From: Alteromonas sp. ALT199
GTDB taxonomy: Bacteria; Pseudomonadota; Gammaproteobacteria; Enterobacterales; Alteromonadaceae
Assembly: GCF_018619335.1 (NCBI RefSeq)
Contig: NZ_JAHHDX010000042.1
Location: 1-60,853 of the forward strand
Direction of reading: 5' to 3'
Length of the DNA: 60,853 bases
In this document: piece after piece, positions 17,741 through 26,707 of the stretch
Layout: each line of letters begins with the position of its first letter
Numbering within the stretch: the first letter of the stretch is position 1
Notes under the pieces: model-generated
Seen by the model: the letters and a program-made list of their open reading frames with translations, nothing else
Databases searched by the model: none
Told to the model about the DNA's origin: nothing
Program-made: the position numbers and the translations under genes

Positions 17741-19540
17741 ATGGTTCAAAGGTTACTATTTTCAGTCTTTTCATTTATCAGTGTGTCACTCGCTTGTTTT
17801 GCTTCGGCGGCAGAGAACAACATCGATGCGGTTATTGAAAAGGTACGCTCGCCCTCTTACGACTGCCCCGCACAGTCGCTGCTACCCGAGCTTGAAGCTG
17901 CCCTAGCTCAAGAGTCTATTTCTTCACATCAGAGCTTTGCTTTAACTGTAGCCAAAGGGCAGTTTTTAATTTGTCGCGGTAAGTATGAAGAAGCTGAATC
18001 TCTACTACTTAAAGCCATTATGCAAAACGACATTGATGAAAGTTCGTATGCGTTTGCATCGGCTATTTATCAAATCGGCTTTTCTTATGATGCCAGAGAA
18101 AACCCGGCGCGCTGCAAGTACTACAAACAAGCACAAGATTTATCTTCCCCAGAGCGCCATAGTGATATTTTTACCAGCTCTTCGCTAGGGCTTATTAACT
18201 ATTGTTCCGAGTCTGCGTCACCCGAGGTAAGGCTGGGTAAAATGTTTGGCGTGCTTAAACGCTATTCCGATAACGGTAGCCCAGGCGAGTTGGCGCATAT
18301 CCACAACGCTATCGGCCTTCTCTATGGTGATTTAGAACAACACGCTTTGGCCGCAGAGCAGTATCTGAAAGCGCATGAAATGGGCCTGCTTGTTTACAAA
18401 GGCAGTAATAAGGTAAGTATTATCATTAGTGCCATTGTATCACTGCTAAGCAGCGGTCAAACCGACAAAGCCTATCAAAGTATTTTGGAGCTAGGTGCAC
18501 TGAATAGCGAAATTAACACGCCACTTAGTAATTTTTTGTATCAATATGCACAGTCTATCTATTATAGAAAAACAAGAGATTACAATAACCTAGCCTATAC
18601 CATCCCCGATTTAGAACAGGCGACAGCCAATATCTCTAGCTCTTTTGGACAAATGCTGGTTGATTGGCACAAAGCCGAACTATGCTTACATAACAATAAT
18701 CTAACCTGTTTAAAGCAATACTTAGCTGACATAGGTGCGTTAAATAAAAATGTCATTCCAAGGATCTTCGAAACCAACCTAGACTACTTAAGCTTTAACG
18801 TTTCAATATTTTTGGCTTTAGGCGATATAGGGCGCGCAAAAGAAGCCCATAGTATCTACTCCAAAGAGGTCATTAAGCGAAGGGAAATTACCCAAGATAC
18901 CGCAATGATAGTTGGTGCCGCCAACCTGTATACACGTATTTATGATCTTGAGTCGGCCATTGAAAAAGCCGAAGAACAAAGAAGAAATACTTTGTATACC
19001 GCTATCGTTGTGTTCTTACTGCTTATTATTATTGCCGGTTACGTTTTACGTAAAAAGCACCTTGCACGAAAAGCCATCGACCCTGTAACACTTCTTCTTA
19101 ATGCCGACTCAGCCATCGCCCGCATTAATAAACTAGAAGCCCCTAAAACGGGGCGGGCGATTGCTATTGCAATATTCGATATCAGTAACCTACGTGAAAT
19201 AACGCGTAAAATGGGCTCTACGAAAGGCGATTTTGTATTGCGACAAATTGCACAAACTTTTCAGAATGTAACCCGAGGCAACGATATTTTAGGGCGATTT
19301 GGTACCGAGCAATTCATTTTATGCCTTCACAACATTGAGGAACGAAGCGCACGCCAGTTCTTTGACCGAGTACAAAGTGCACTAGATAATACTTTTGAGA
19401 TTGACGCCGCTACAGACCACATTGTAGTTGAATCTCAAATGAGCGTATTTATAGCCAACGAAAAAATAACGGACCTAAACGATATACTTGATGACATGGC
19501 CATGTCGATTGATATGGGCAGCCGTAGCAACAATAATTAG
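17741..19540 (+). CDS. TPR sensor with degenerate GGDEF domain
   Basis: A 599-residue protein. A signal peptide (cleavage near CFASAAENN), about 390 residues of alpha-helical TPR-like repeats, a membrane helix around residues 423-442 (AIVVFLLLIIIAGYVL) and a C-terminal diguanylate-cyclase fold. The active-site motif that should read GGDEF reads GTEQF (residues 521-525, in GRFGTEQFILCL), and the preceding DPVTLLLNADSA is also altered from the usual DxLTGLxNR. It is therefore probably catalytically dead and may bind GTP or c-di-GMP, or interact with other proteins. Stands alone with its own promoter region. Confidence 0.85.
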   Translation: MVQRLLFSVFSFISVSLACFASAAENNIDAVIEKVRSPSYDCPAQSLLPELEAALAQESISSHQSFALTVAKGQFLICRGKYEEAESLLLKAIMQNDIDESSYAFASAIYQIGFSYDARENPARCKYYKQAQDLSSPERHSDIFTSSSLGLINYCSESASPEVRLGKMFGVLKRYSDNGSPGELAHIHNAIGLLYGDLEQHALAAEQYLKAHEMGLLVYKGSNKVSIIISAIVSLLSSGQTDKAYQSILELGALNSEINTPLSNFLYQYAQSIYYRKTRDYNNLAYTIPDLEQATANISSSFGQMLVDWHKAELCLHNNNLTCLKQYLADIGALNKNVIPRIFETNLDYLSFNVSIFLALGDIGRAKEAHSIYSKEVIKRREITQDTAMIVGAANLYTRIYDLESAIEKAEEQRRNTLYTAIVVFLLLIIIAGYVLRKKHLARKAIDPVTLLLNADSAIARINKLEAPKTGRAIAIAIFDISNLREITRKMGSTKGDFVLRQIAQTFQNVTRGNDILGRFGTEQFILCLHNIEERSARQFFDRVQSALDNTFEIDAATDHIVVESQMSVFIANEKITDLNDILDDMAMSIDMGSRSNNN

Positions 19541-19738
19541 CCTTAATTTAAAACGCGCGAACTGCATTTGCAGTGCCGCGCGCTCTAAAAACCCTCACAG
19601 TTTCCCCTCAACGCCAATTCATCGACATTGGTCGTATAGGCCTTTAGCAAAACCAATTCTGTTATACAGTGGTATAAGCTACAAACGCGTAAGGACAACA
19701 CGCAACGTTTTCTGTCATCAATAAGAGGAAGGTGAATT

Positions 19739-20410
19739 GTGACGCCAAGGGTTATTTTCTTCGATATCAATGAAACACTTTTAGACATGCAGGCTATTAA
19801 GACAGGCTTGGCATCAGTATTAGATGGTGATGAGACACTCGTCGACTTATGGTTTGCTAACTTGCTACACCATAGTTTGGTAGATGTTACGTCAGGGCAG
19901 TTTCATGACTTCATTGATATTGGGGCGGCTGCGCTAACCATGGTAGCCCACAGTAAGGGGATCGCTGTTGATGAAACTACCGCGAAAGACACCATTAAAC
20001 AGCATATAACCAAGCTACCCGCTCATAGTGACGTTATCCCCGCGTTAAAGGCACTTCAAAGTGCAGGGATTACCTTAGTGGCACTTTCAAATTCATCAAA
20101 AGCAGGGCTGGATGCACAACTTGAATATGCCAATATTAAGCCGTATTTTTCTCATGTATTAAGCGTGGAAAGCGTGCGAACTTACAAACCTCATGCAGCG
20201 GTCTATCACTGGGCTTGCCAACAGGCTAATGTGAAGAATGAAGATGCCATGATGGTAGCGGCTCATGGCTGGGATGTAAGCGGTGCAAAGGCAACAGGCA
20301 TGCAAACTACATTTGTCGAGCGTTCGGGCAAGATGATGTACCCGTTAGGACTTACTCCCGACCATCGCATTGGCTCGCTTAATGAATTAATAGGTATTGT
20401 GACTGACTAA
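19739..20410 (+). CDS. Haloacid dehalogenase type II family protein
   Basis: A 223-residue HAD hydrolase. The GTG start has AAGAGGAAGG upstream. Motifs: FFDINETLLD with the nucleophile Asp, LVALSNSSKAGLDAQ (motif II), YKPHAAVYHWA (motif III Lys) and VAAHGWDVSGAKATGM (motif IV). The D-I-N-E-T variant and the SNSS motif fit L-2-haloacid dehalogenases, although many relatives have phosphatase activity. A diverged paralogue with the same motifs is in the island at 55102-55773. Cytoplasmic. Confidence 0.87.
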   Translation: MTPRVIFFDINETLLDMQAIKTGLASVLDGDETLVDLWFANLLHHSLVDVTSGQFHDFIDIGAAALTMVAHSKGIAVDETTAKDTIKQHITKLPAHSDVIPALKALQSAGITLVALSNSSKAGLDAQLEYANIKPYFSHVLSVESVRTYKPHAAVYHWACQQANVKNEDAMMVAAHGWDVSGAKATGMQTTFVERSGKMMYPLGLTPDHRIGSLNELIGIVTD

Positions 20411-20431
20411 CTATATCTACTGTACAAACAA

Positions 20432-20459
20432 AAAAAGTCTTACCAAGGTAAGACTTTTT
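20432..20459. terminator. Bidirectional intrinsic terminator
   Basis: A perfect 13-bp stem (AAAAAGTCTTACC / GGTAAGACTTTTT) with a two-base centre, poly-A on the left and poly-T on the right. It sits between the converging haloacid dehalogenase gene and the small secreted protein gene and can serve both. Confidence 0.88.
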
Positions 20460-20481
20460 CGCTTCTAAACACACTTTACAA

Positions 20482-20742
20482 TTAAAGCTTTGCTAACTCT
20501 GACTGATTAGCTTTGAAGCCTTTTGTACTGCATGAATTGCGTTTCGTTTCTAATGCACTTAGCTGACGCTTAAGCCATGATTTTTGAATACCTGACTTTG
20601 CCACATCCATTTCAGTGCTTACGCGAGTGATTTCTTTTCCGACGTTAACACATTCTTTCTTATTCGGTTCGAAACCGCCATTTGCTAAAACAGAAGAAGA
20701 AAAAATCAAGGTCGATAGCGCTACAAGCGTTTGCTGTTTCAT
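20482..20742 (-). CDS. Small secreted protein of unknown function
   Basis: An 86-residue protein from ATG at 20742 with GGGGA five bases upstream; an in-frame TTG four codons earlier lacks support. A signal peptide is evident (MKQQTLVALSTLIFSSSVLA, cut before NGG). The mature part of about 66 residues is helical, with two cysteines (ECV and NSC) that could form a disulfide, and a charged middle (SWLKRQLSALETKR). It is loosely like DUF1090-type periplasmic proteins, but I do not recognise the family with confidence. Confidence 0.65.
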   Translation of the reverse strand: MKQQTLVALSTLIFSSSVLANGGFEPNKKECVNVGKEITRVSTEMDVAKSGIQKSWLKRQLSALETKRNSCSTKGFKANQSELAKL

Positions 20743-21163
20743 AAGAGTCCCCAACTACTCGTTATAATCCCGGGTTAGTGTATACCGTAAGAATGAGCAT
20801 ATATTTGCTCTCAAATCTGTAAGGAATATAGCAGGCCTTTTTTTGTTATTAGGTACAACAAAATATACTCGGTAATAAAACCTTGATTACTTTGCCGCCT
20901 CTATCACACATAAACCATTGTCTTTTATATTATTATGGCAACAATGCTTCACTTTACCATTCCACTTACGTATCGATTTTTATATTTTTACGCACCTAAA
21001 AGTAAGCCTGTCCATAGTATCGGCTTCAGCAACAGCATTCTGAAGCAACATTACCTACTTATTAAGCAATGCTATTAAAACACCTTAGCTTTTTAGGGAC
21101 AAGGGAAGCATAACAATCCTTTTACATAAATCAGGGTATAAGACACGTTTATGCCTTGTTACA
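20743..21163. other. Intergenic region, no gene seen
   Basis: About 420 AT-rich bases between the start of the small secreted protein gene and the end of cheB. No open frame with a ribosome site, no clear tRNA-like fold and no convincing terminator for cheB were found by eye. Confidence 0.5.
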
Positions 21164-22210
21164 CTATAAGCGACTGCCAGCGGAAAGCTTTTCAACCGTT
21201 TGCATAATCGCTTTACCCATATCATCAAGGCTAAGTATGTGCCTTGCTGCTCCCTTTTCGATGGCTACCTTAGGCATTCCATAGACAATACAGCTTGCTT
21301 CATCCTGACAAAACGTCTCACAGCCAGCGTTAAATAACTCATGAAGGCCGATAGCGCCATCACTACCCATCCCCGTTAGCAATACGCCTATCGCGTTATT
21401 ACCCGCGCTATTACATAACGAATTAAATAGCACATCGACAGAGGGCTTATGACCCGATACTCGCTCGCCGTCAGTAAGCCTAATGCGGTAATCAGCCCCA
21501 CTCCTTTCAATTTCCATATGTTTATCGCCCGGTGCTAAATAGGCTTGGCCTGGAAGTAATCGCTCCCCTCCTTTTGCCTCTTTAACCTGCATTTGACACA
21601 CAGAGTCTAGCCGTCGCGCATATGTTGAAGTAAACCCTGCCGGCATGTGCTGAGTAATCACTGTTGCTGGTGCATTGGCAGGAAAAGTGCGTAGCACCTC
21701 TTTTATAGCTTCAGTTCCGCCTGTAGAAGCACCTATCGCAATGAGCTTTTCTGTTCCTGAGTAACTCACTTTACTGACTGAAGATACTTTAGCAGGCGAG
21801 GCTTTTTTTACTTTTGAACGGGCAGCAGTTCGAATTTTATCGACAATTAACTGGTGATATTCCGCCATTCCTTGTGCCACGCCGATTTTTGGTTTGGCTA
21901 CAAAATCTATTGCTCCTAACTCCAGCGATCGCAAGGTGGCTTCCGCTCCTTTTTCTGTAAGCGTAGAAATCATGACTACAGGGGTTGGCTTGGCGGACAT
22001 GAGGACCTCAAGAAAGCGTAAGCCATCAACTTTGGGCATTTCTATATCTAACGTAATAACATCGGGAGATTCCTCAAGCACCAGCTTTTTCGCTACAAAC
22101 GCATCTGGCGCTGCGCCTACCAATGTCATGTCAGATTCACTTTTAATTATCTCGCTAAGTATTTGGCGGATAAGCGCTGAATCATCAACTACTAACACTT
22201 TTATTGTCAT
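21164..22210 (-). CDS. cheB: Chemotaxis protein methylesterase/deamidase CheB, operon copy 1
   Basis: A response regulator with methylesterase output, about 348 residues. The receiver has DD (VVDDSALIRQ), the phospho-Asp in VITLDIEMPKVDG and the Lys of VAKPK. The catalytic domain shows the serine of GASTGGTEAI, the His of ITQHMPAGF and the Asp of LLTGMGSDGA. Start taken as ATG at 22210 with AGGA six bases upstream; a GTG one codon earlier is too near it. The last gene of the left-hand chemosensory operon, two bases after cheD. Removes methyl groups from MCP glutamates, opposing CheR. Ends in AGSRL, as does its paralogue. Confidence 0.95.
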   Translation of the reverse strand: MTIKVLVVDDSALIRQILSEIIKSESDMTLVGAAPDAFVAKKLVLEESPDVITLDIEMPKVDGLRFLEVLMSAKPTPVVMISTLTEKGAEATLRSLELGAIDFVAKPKIGVAQGMAEYHQLIVDKIRTAARSKVKKASPAKVSSVSKVSYSGTEKLIAIGASTGGTEAIKEVLRTFPANAPATVITQHMPAGFTSTYARRLDSVCQMQVKEAKGGERLLPGQAYLAPGDKHMEIERSGADYRIRLTDGERVSGHKPSVDVLFNSLCNSAGNNAIGVLLTGMGSDGAIGLHELFNAGCETFCQDEASCIVYGMPKVAIEKGAARHILSLDDMGKAIMQTVEKLSAGSRL

Positions 22211-22212
22211 CA

Positions 22213-22830
22213 CTAGTCCTCAAATAAATCTACGCTACCGCTTGGCGCTTGCTTTGATAATTCCCAGCGATGCTGGCTTTCACGTTCAATGATTGTTGTG
22301 TTATTTAGTTCGTTAATACGTTTCATGAGTACTTTGCCATCACGGGGAAAGAAATAAATTTTACGAGCATAGTTATCACACAAATCGCTTGCCAAAATGG
22401 GAATGAGTTCTGTATCTAGAAAGTGAGAAACGAACTCAGCATTAAGCTTTCCTATGTCATTTTGAACAAAAGATGGCACAACCTTCCCGCCTCCAAACAC
22501 TTTTGCTTTAATACGGCTTTTCGACGCTCCAGCTTTTACTAGGTCGTTTATAAGAAGCTCCATTGCGTGAATGCCATATTTGGCAGCAACGCCTTGACTC
22601 TGTTCGAGCTCGCTTGCTGTTTTATTCACATTTGGCAGCATAAAATGGTTCATACCGCCAACACCTGCCACTGGGTCAAATAAGCACGCCGCTACGCAGG
22701 AACCCAATACAGTTACCAGCATCTTATTATGAGTTGTAACGAAATATTGACCCGGCAATAGTTTTACCGCATCAATGGAAAATCGCTGGTCATAATAACT
22801 AATGGGTAATTCAAAATTTGGGGACGCCAC
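22213..22830 (-). CDS. cheD: Chemoreceptor glutamine deamidase CheD, operon copy 1
   Basis: A 205-residue CheD. The catalytic Cys lies in TVLGSCVAACLFD and the His in VGGMNHFMLP, with the Thr and the GGG loop of AKVFGGGKVV also present. CheD deamidates receptor glutamines and in several bacteria modulates receptor activity. Longer than the compact Gram-positive CheD because of a C-terminal region (about residues 150-205) seen in proteobacterial forms. Placed between cheR and cheB. Confidence 0.94.
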   Translation of the reverse strand: MASPNFELPISYYDQRFSIDAVKLLPGQYFVTTHNKMLVTVLGSCVAACLFDPVAGVGGMNHFMLPNVNKTASELEQSQGVAAKYGIHAMELLINDLVKAGASKSRIKAKVFGGGKVVPSFVQNDIGKLNAEFVSHFLDTELIPILASDLCDNYARKIYFFPRDGKVLMKRINELNNTTIIERESQHRWELSKQAPSGSVDLFED

Positions 22831-22838
22831 AACCTCTC

Positions 22839-23672
22839 CTATACAACCGGACGATAGATAGTTTTTCCTACCGGTCTTACAACATTAGTATACATATTGA
22901 AGTTTTCAGAGTGTCCCGCCATATATAATCCTGTTGGCTTAAGCATGCCTGCCATTTTTTGCAACACGTTTAGCTGAGTCGGTTTATCAAAATAAATCAT
23001 TACATTACGACAAAATATAACGTCTAGCGGCCCCTTAATATCCCATGTTGAATCGGTAAGATTGAGCTGTTTAAACTGCACCATATTGCGAAGTTCATCG
23101 ACTACTTTTACTTTTCCTTCGTTGGCGCCTTTGCCTTTGTGAAAAAACTGTTTTTGTCGATGTTGAGGTATTTTCGTTATCGAGGTTAAGGGGTAAACAC
23201 CGGCTCTGGCTTTTGCTAAAACTTTACTATCGATGTCTGTGGCAATGATTTTTACCGGTGTTTTAAAACTTCCGTACGCTTCAGCCACTTCCATCGCAAT
23301 TGAATATGGCTCTTCGCCCGTAGAGCTAGCAGCACACCAAATCCGAGTAACATTCGAATGCAGCGTTAAGTATTCGCCTAGCGCTGTGAAGTGGTGAGGT
23401 TCACGAAAAAAAGATGTAAGGTTAGTCGTTAGTGCATTGATAAACTGTTCAGACTCAGAAGCAGAACTGTCAATCAAGTCTAGATAATCATTAAAGTTAT
23501 CTAGGTTAAGGGTACGGAGTCTGCGTGACAGTCTGCTATAAACCATAGCTTCTTTACTGTCGGCTAGCTTAATACCTGCCTTTTTAACGAGCAAACTCTG
23601 TACTTTACTAAAGTTAGCTTTATTAAAGACAAAGGGCCTTGAAATATCTTTGTCAGAAATACCTACAGTCAT
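22839..23672 (-). CDS. cheR: Chemotaxis methyltransferase CheR, operon copy 1
   Basis: A methyltransferase of about 277 residues. The N-terminal helical domain is followed by the SAM-binding domain with WCAASSTGEEPYSIAM and the IFCRNVMIYFD motif. The start chosen is ATG at 23672 with GGGAA eight bases upstream; a GTG two codons earlier is too close to that site. This copy is intact and gives the reading-frame reference for the frameshifted copy at 32324-33153. It is separated from the upstream mcp by 221 bases and a terminator, so cheR-cheD-cheB may be a second transcription unit in this operon. Confidence 0.95.
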   Translation of the reverse strand: MTVGISDKDISRPFVFNKANFSKVQSLLVKKAGIKLADSKEAMVYSRLSRRLRTLNLDNFNDYLDLIDSSASESEQFINALTTNLTSFFREPHHFTALGEYLTLHSNVTRIWCAASSTGEEPYSIAMEVAEAYGSFKTPVKIIATDIDSKVLAKARAGVYPLTSITKIPQHRQKQFFHKGKGANEGKVKVVDELRNMVQFKQLNLTDSTWDIKGPLDVIFCRNVMIYFDKPTQLNVLQKMAGMLKPTGLYMAGHSENFNMYTNVVRPVGKTIYRPVV

Positions 23673-23853
23673 TAACACATTCCCACGCTATTTTTTATGC
23701 ATCTTCGCCAGAGATATAAATAACCTTCGGTACTCTTGGTCTAGCATAGCTTTGCTTAACTTGGCATGTTCGAAAAATGAACCTGCATGTTTTTTAAATA
23801 CGTTCTTGTTTTAACTTCCACCGGGGTTTTGAACATTGTTCATCCCCCAGATG

Positions 23854-23885
23854 AAAAAAGGCGAATTCCACGTTTGGAACTCGCC
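23854..23885 (-). terminator. Intrinsic terminator after the PAS-MCP gene, copy 1
   Basis: On the minus strand a 10-bp stem (GGCGAGTTCC / GGAATTCGCC, one G-T pair) with a six-base loop is followed by TTTTTT. It begins 9 bases after the mcp stop and would cut or lower transcription into cheR-cheD-cheB. The other operon copy has only 3 bases between mcp and cheR and no such structure. Confidence 0.8.
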
Positions 23886-23893
23886 AATATTTT

Positions 23894-26200
23894 TTAGAAA
23901 GATTCCCACTCATCGCTACTTGGAGCTTGGGGAGATAACTTTCTATTAGTATTTAACATTGCAACTGGTGCGGCTTTATGAGGCTTGTGAGTTAACGCTG
24001 CTTTTGATTGTTGAACGTCGGACATTAAGGCGTTATCGCCTATGTTGAAAGCTGATACGCGCTCAGATAAATTCCCCGATTGCTGCTGCAAGCTTTCAGC
24101 CGCTGCTGCCGCCTCTTCCACCAATGCCGCATTTTGTTGGGTCATTTCATCCATTTGAACCACTGCTTTGCTTACTTCTTCTATCCCTGATGCCTGTTCA
24201 GAACTTGCTGCAGCGATTTCAGACATAATGTCGTTCACGCGTTTAATAGACGTGACGACTTCTTCCATAGTATCGCCAGATTGATTGACGAGTTTGTTGC
24301 CTCCATCAATCTTGCTAACCGAATCTGAAATAAGCTCTTTAATCTCTTTCGCAGCTTCAGCAGAGCGCTGAGCTAAGCTTCTTACTTCAGATGCGACAAC
24401 CGCAAACCCGCGACCCTGCTCTCCAGCTCGTGCAGCTTCAACAGCTGCATTAAGTGCCAATATATTAGTCTGAAAAGCTATACCATCAATAACACCAATA
24501 ATGTCTGAAATTTCTTGGGCCGATTCGTTTATAGATGACATTGTCTCAACTACCTGGCGGATTAGATCACCGCCCTGTGACGCAATTTCACAACTCTGAG
24601 CCGCTAGGCTGTTAGCTTGCTCAGCGTTTTCAGCATTGAGTTTGACCGTTCCGGTAAGCTCTTCCATACTAGACGCGGTTTCTTCTAGACTAGATGCCTG
24701 CTGCTCTGTTCGAGTTGAAAGATCTGAGTTACCCGTAGCAATTTCAGTAGATGCTGTGTTGATTGTCTCAACCGCTTGGTAAATTGAACCTATAGTACCC
24801 GACATTTCGTTGACAAATTGATTGATAGCGTCGCCAAGGACTTGGAATTCACCTTCGAATTGCTCTTCGAGTAAAGCTGTTAAGTCACCCGCAGAAAGAC
24901 GTGTCATGACCCCACTTATCGAGCCAATTATACGTCGCATATCTTCAATAAAACGGTTGATAGATGTGCCTAATTCTTGGAATTCACCATCGAATTCATG
25001 CTCGATTTTGCAATCCAAATTCCCTTTAACCAGTTCATTCATTGCTTCTTTTATGTCGCTGACAGCTTGTTTTCTGCCTGTAATGTCAATGGCGTACTTA
25101 ACCACTCGGTATGGTCTTCCATTCTGGTCTAGAATAGGATTGTAAGACGCTTGGATCCAAACTTCCTTACCGCCTTTACCGAAACGCTTAAATTCATCGG
25201 TGAACTGTACACCTTGACGAAGTTGTTCCCAAAACTGGCCATACTCCACACTGCGTTTATATTCATCTTCAACGAAAATACTGTGATGCTTGCCTTTGAT
25301 TTCATCTAAATGATAGCCAACAGTGTTTGTGAAGTTTTCATTCGCGTGTAGGATCTTTCCTTCTAAATCAAATTCGATAACAGCTTGCGCTTTGTTTATC
25401 GCTTCAATTTGCCCTTCAAAATAAGCGTTTTTAAGTTTTGATGCCGTTATATCTGTGGCAAATTTAACAACGCGAATGACTTTGCCATCACCATCTAGTA
25501 CTGGATTGTAAGTCGCTTGAATCCATATTTCTTTACCCGACTTATCGAAACGGCAAAACTCACCATTCTGTGCTTGACCGCTTTTTAAGTCGCTCCAAAA
25601 CTGGGTGTACTCCTGCGAACGGGTATAATCAGTATCACAAAACATTTTATGATGATTACCCACTATTTCACTTAGGCTGTAACCAAGCGCATTTAGAAAA
25701 TTATTATTGGCGTTCTGAACAATACCGTCAGCGTTAAATTCTATAACCGCTTGAGCATTGTTGAGTGCATCTAACATTGTAGTTTTAATAAGTAATTCAG
25801 ACTGGTCTACCCATTCGACCATAGTGCCAATATTTTTATTGCTCTCGTCGAATAGCGGCGTCAGGGTTAATTGGAAGTTTAAATCTCCGATGCTGATTGT
25901 CGATGTCATTGTCGATTTCAAATCAGCTAAGATATTGCGTTGATGAGAAGGGTTACGATGAAACTGATCGATATTCTGGCCTTCCAAATTGTCTGCAGAA
26001 AAGCTAGGCAATACACTCTGCAGCTTCTTTTCATTTTCTTTAAGAAGCGCTTTTACCGACTCATTAGCGTAAATGATGTTTCTATCTGAATCAGCCATCA
26101 TGATGCAGCATGTCGTTGCATCTAACGCCTGCTTGTTTCTCAATGCCTGTTTAACATCTGTTGCCTTCGAAAAATCTTCTATCCACGTCATAATACCCAT
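23894..26200 (-). CDS. Soluble PAS-HAMP methyl-accepting chemotaxis protein, copy 1
   Basis: A 768-residue receptor without membrane segments. Order: a divergent PAS at about residues 25-130, two similar PAS/PAC repeats (about 145-255 and 267-377, each beginning AQAVIEF and carrying a GxHHxxF motif), two HAMP-like repeats (about 378-430 and 430-480, both with the GEFQxLGxxIN pattern), and a full MCP signalling domain with its hairpin tip [19 protein letters not shown]. It ends in EWESF, a CheR-docking type pentapeptide (compare NWETF of E. coli Tsr/Tar and GWEEF of P. aeruginosa McpB/Aer2). Likely senses an intracellular redox, oxygen or ligand signal. The start lies right after the cheW stop, with GAGGG upstream. 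Confidence 0.92.
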   Translation of the reverse strand: MGIMTWIEDFSKATDVKQALRNKQALDATTCCIMMADSDRNIIYANESVKALLKENEKKLQSVLPSFSADNLEGQNIDQFHRNPSHQRNILADLKSTMTSTISIGDLNFQLTLTPLFDESNKNIGTMVEWVDQSELLIKTTMLDALNNAQAVIEFNADGIVQNANNNFLNALGYSLSEIVGNHHKMFCDTDYTRSQEYTQFWSDLKSGQAQNGEFCRFDKSGKEIWIQATYNPVLDGDGKVIRVVKFATDITASKLKNAYFEGQIEAINKAQAVIEFDLEGKILHANENFTNTVGYHLDEIKGKHHSIFVEDEYKRSVEYGQFWEQLRQGVQFTDEFKRFGKGGKEVWIQASYNPILDQNGRPYRVVKYAIDITGRKQAVSDIKEAMNELVKGNLDCKIEHEFDGEFQELGTSINRFIEDMRRIIGSISGVMTRLSAGDLTALLEEQFEGEFQVLGDAINQFVNEMSGTIGSIYQAVETINTASTEIATGNSDLSTRTEQQASSLEETASSMEELTGTVKLNAENAEQANSLAAQSCEIASQGGDLIRQVVETMSSINESAQEISDIIGVIDGIAFQTNILALNAAVEAARAGEQGRGFAVVASEVRSLAQRSAEAAKEIKELISDSVSKIDGGNKLVNQSGDTMEEVVTSIKRVNDIMSEIAAASSEQASGIEEVSKAVVQMDEMTQQNAALVEEAAAAAESLQQQSGNLSERVSAFNIGDNALMSDVQQSKAALTHKPHKAAPVAMLNTNRKLSPQAPSSDEWESF

Positions 26201-26203
26201 TTT

Positions 26204-26707
26204 TTAGCCCTCAACCGCTTGCGTTTTTGTTTCAACCAAACCTAATTCGTTACTTGTAATTAAGCTTTCAATATTTACTAAAATAACCATGTGTTCATCA
26301 ACATCCGCCAACCCGTGAAGATATTTACTATCGAACGCTACACCGAATTCAGGCGGCGGAAGCATTTCTTCTTCTGAAAGGCGAATTACGTCAGAGACAC
26401 CATCTACGACAATCCCCACTATTCGTTCATGTACGTTAAGCATGATGACAATAGTAAAGTCGTTGTATGTGGCTTCTCCCACGTTAAATTTAATTCGAAG
26501 GTCTACGATTGGCACAATGTCACCTCGAAGGTTAATTACGCCCTTAATGAAACTTGGCGCATTGGCAATTTTTGTTACCTGCTCGTAGCCACGAATTTCT
26601 TTAACCGTAGTGATATCAAGAGCGTAATGCTCTTCGCCTAAAACGAAGCTTAAAAACTCGTTTTCTTTGGAAGCGCTGACGGCTTGCTGTAAGGCTGCTT
26701 CGCTCAT
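26204..26707 (-). CDS. cheW: Chemotaxis coupling protein CheW, copy 1
   Basis: A 167-residue CheW with the standard SH3-like fold. Features: [34 protein letters not shown] and a [10 protein letters not shown] segment. It couples CheA to the receptors. The start codon overlaps the cheA stop (ATGA), indicating translational coupling. It is roughly 85 percent identical by eye to the copy at 36112-36615, most changes being in the first 20 and last 12 residues. Confidence 0.96.
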   Translation of the reverse strand: MSEAALQQAVSASKENEFLSFVLGEEHYALDITTVKEIRGYEQVTKIANAPSFIKGVINLRGDIVPIVDLRIKFNVGEATYNDFTIVIMLNVHERIVGIVVDGVSDVIRLSEEEMLPPPEFGVAFDSKYLHGLADVDEHMVILVNIESLITSNELGLVETKTQAVEG

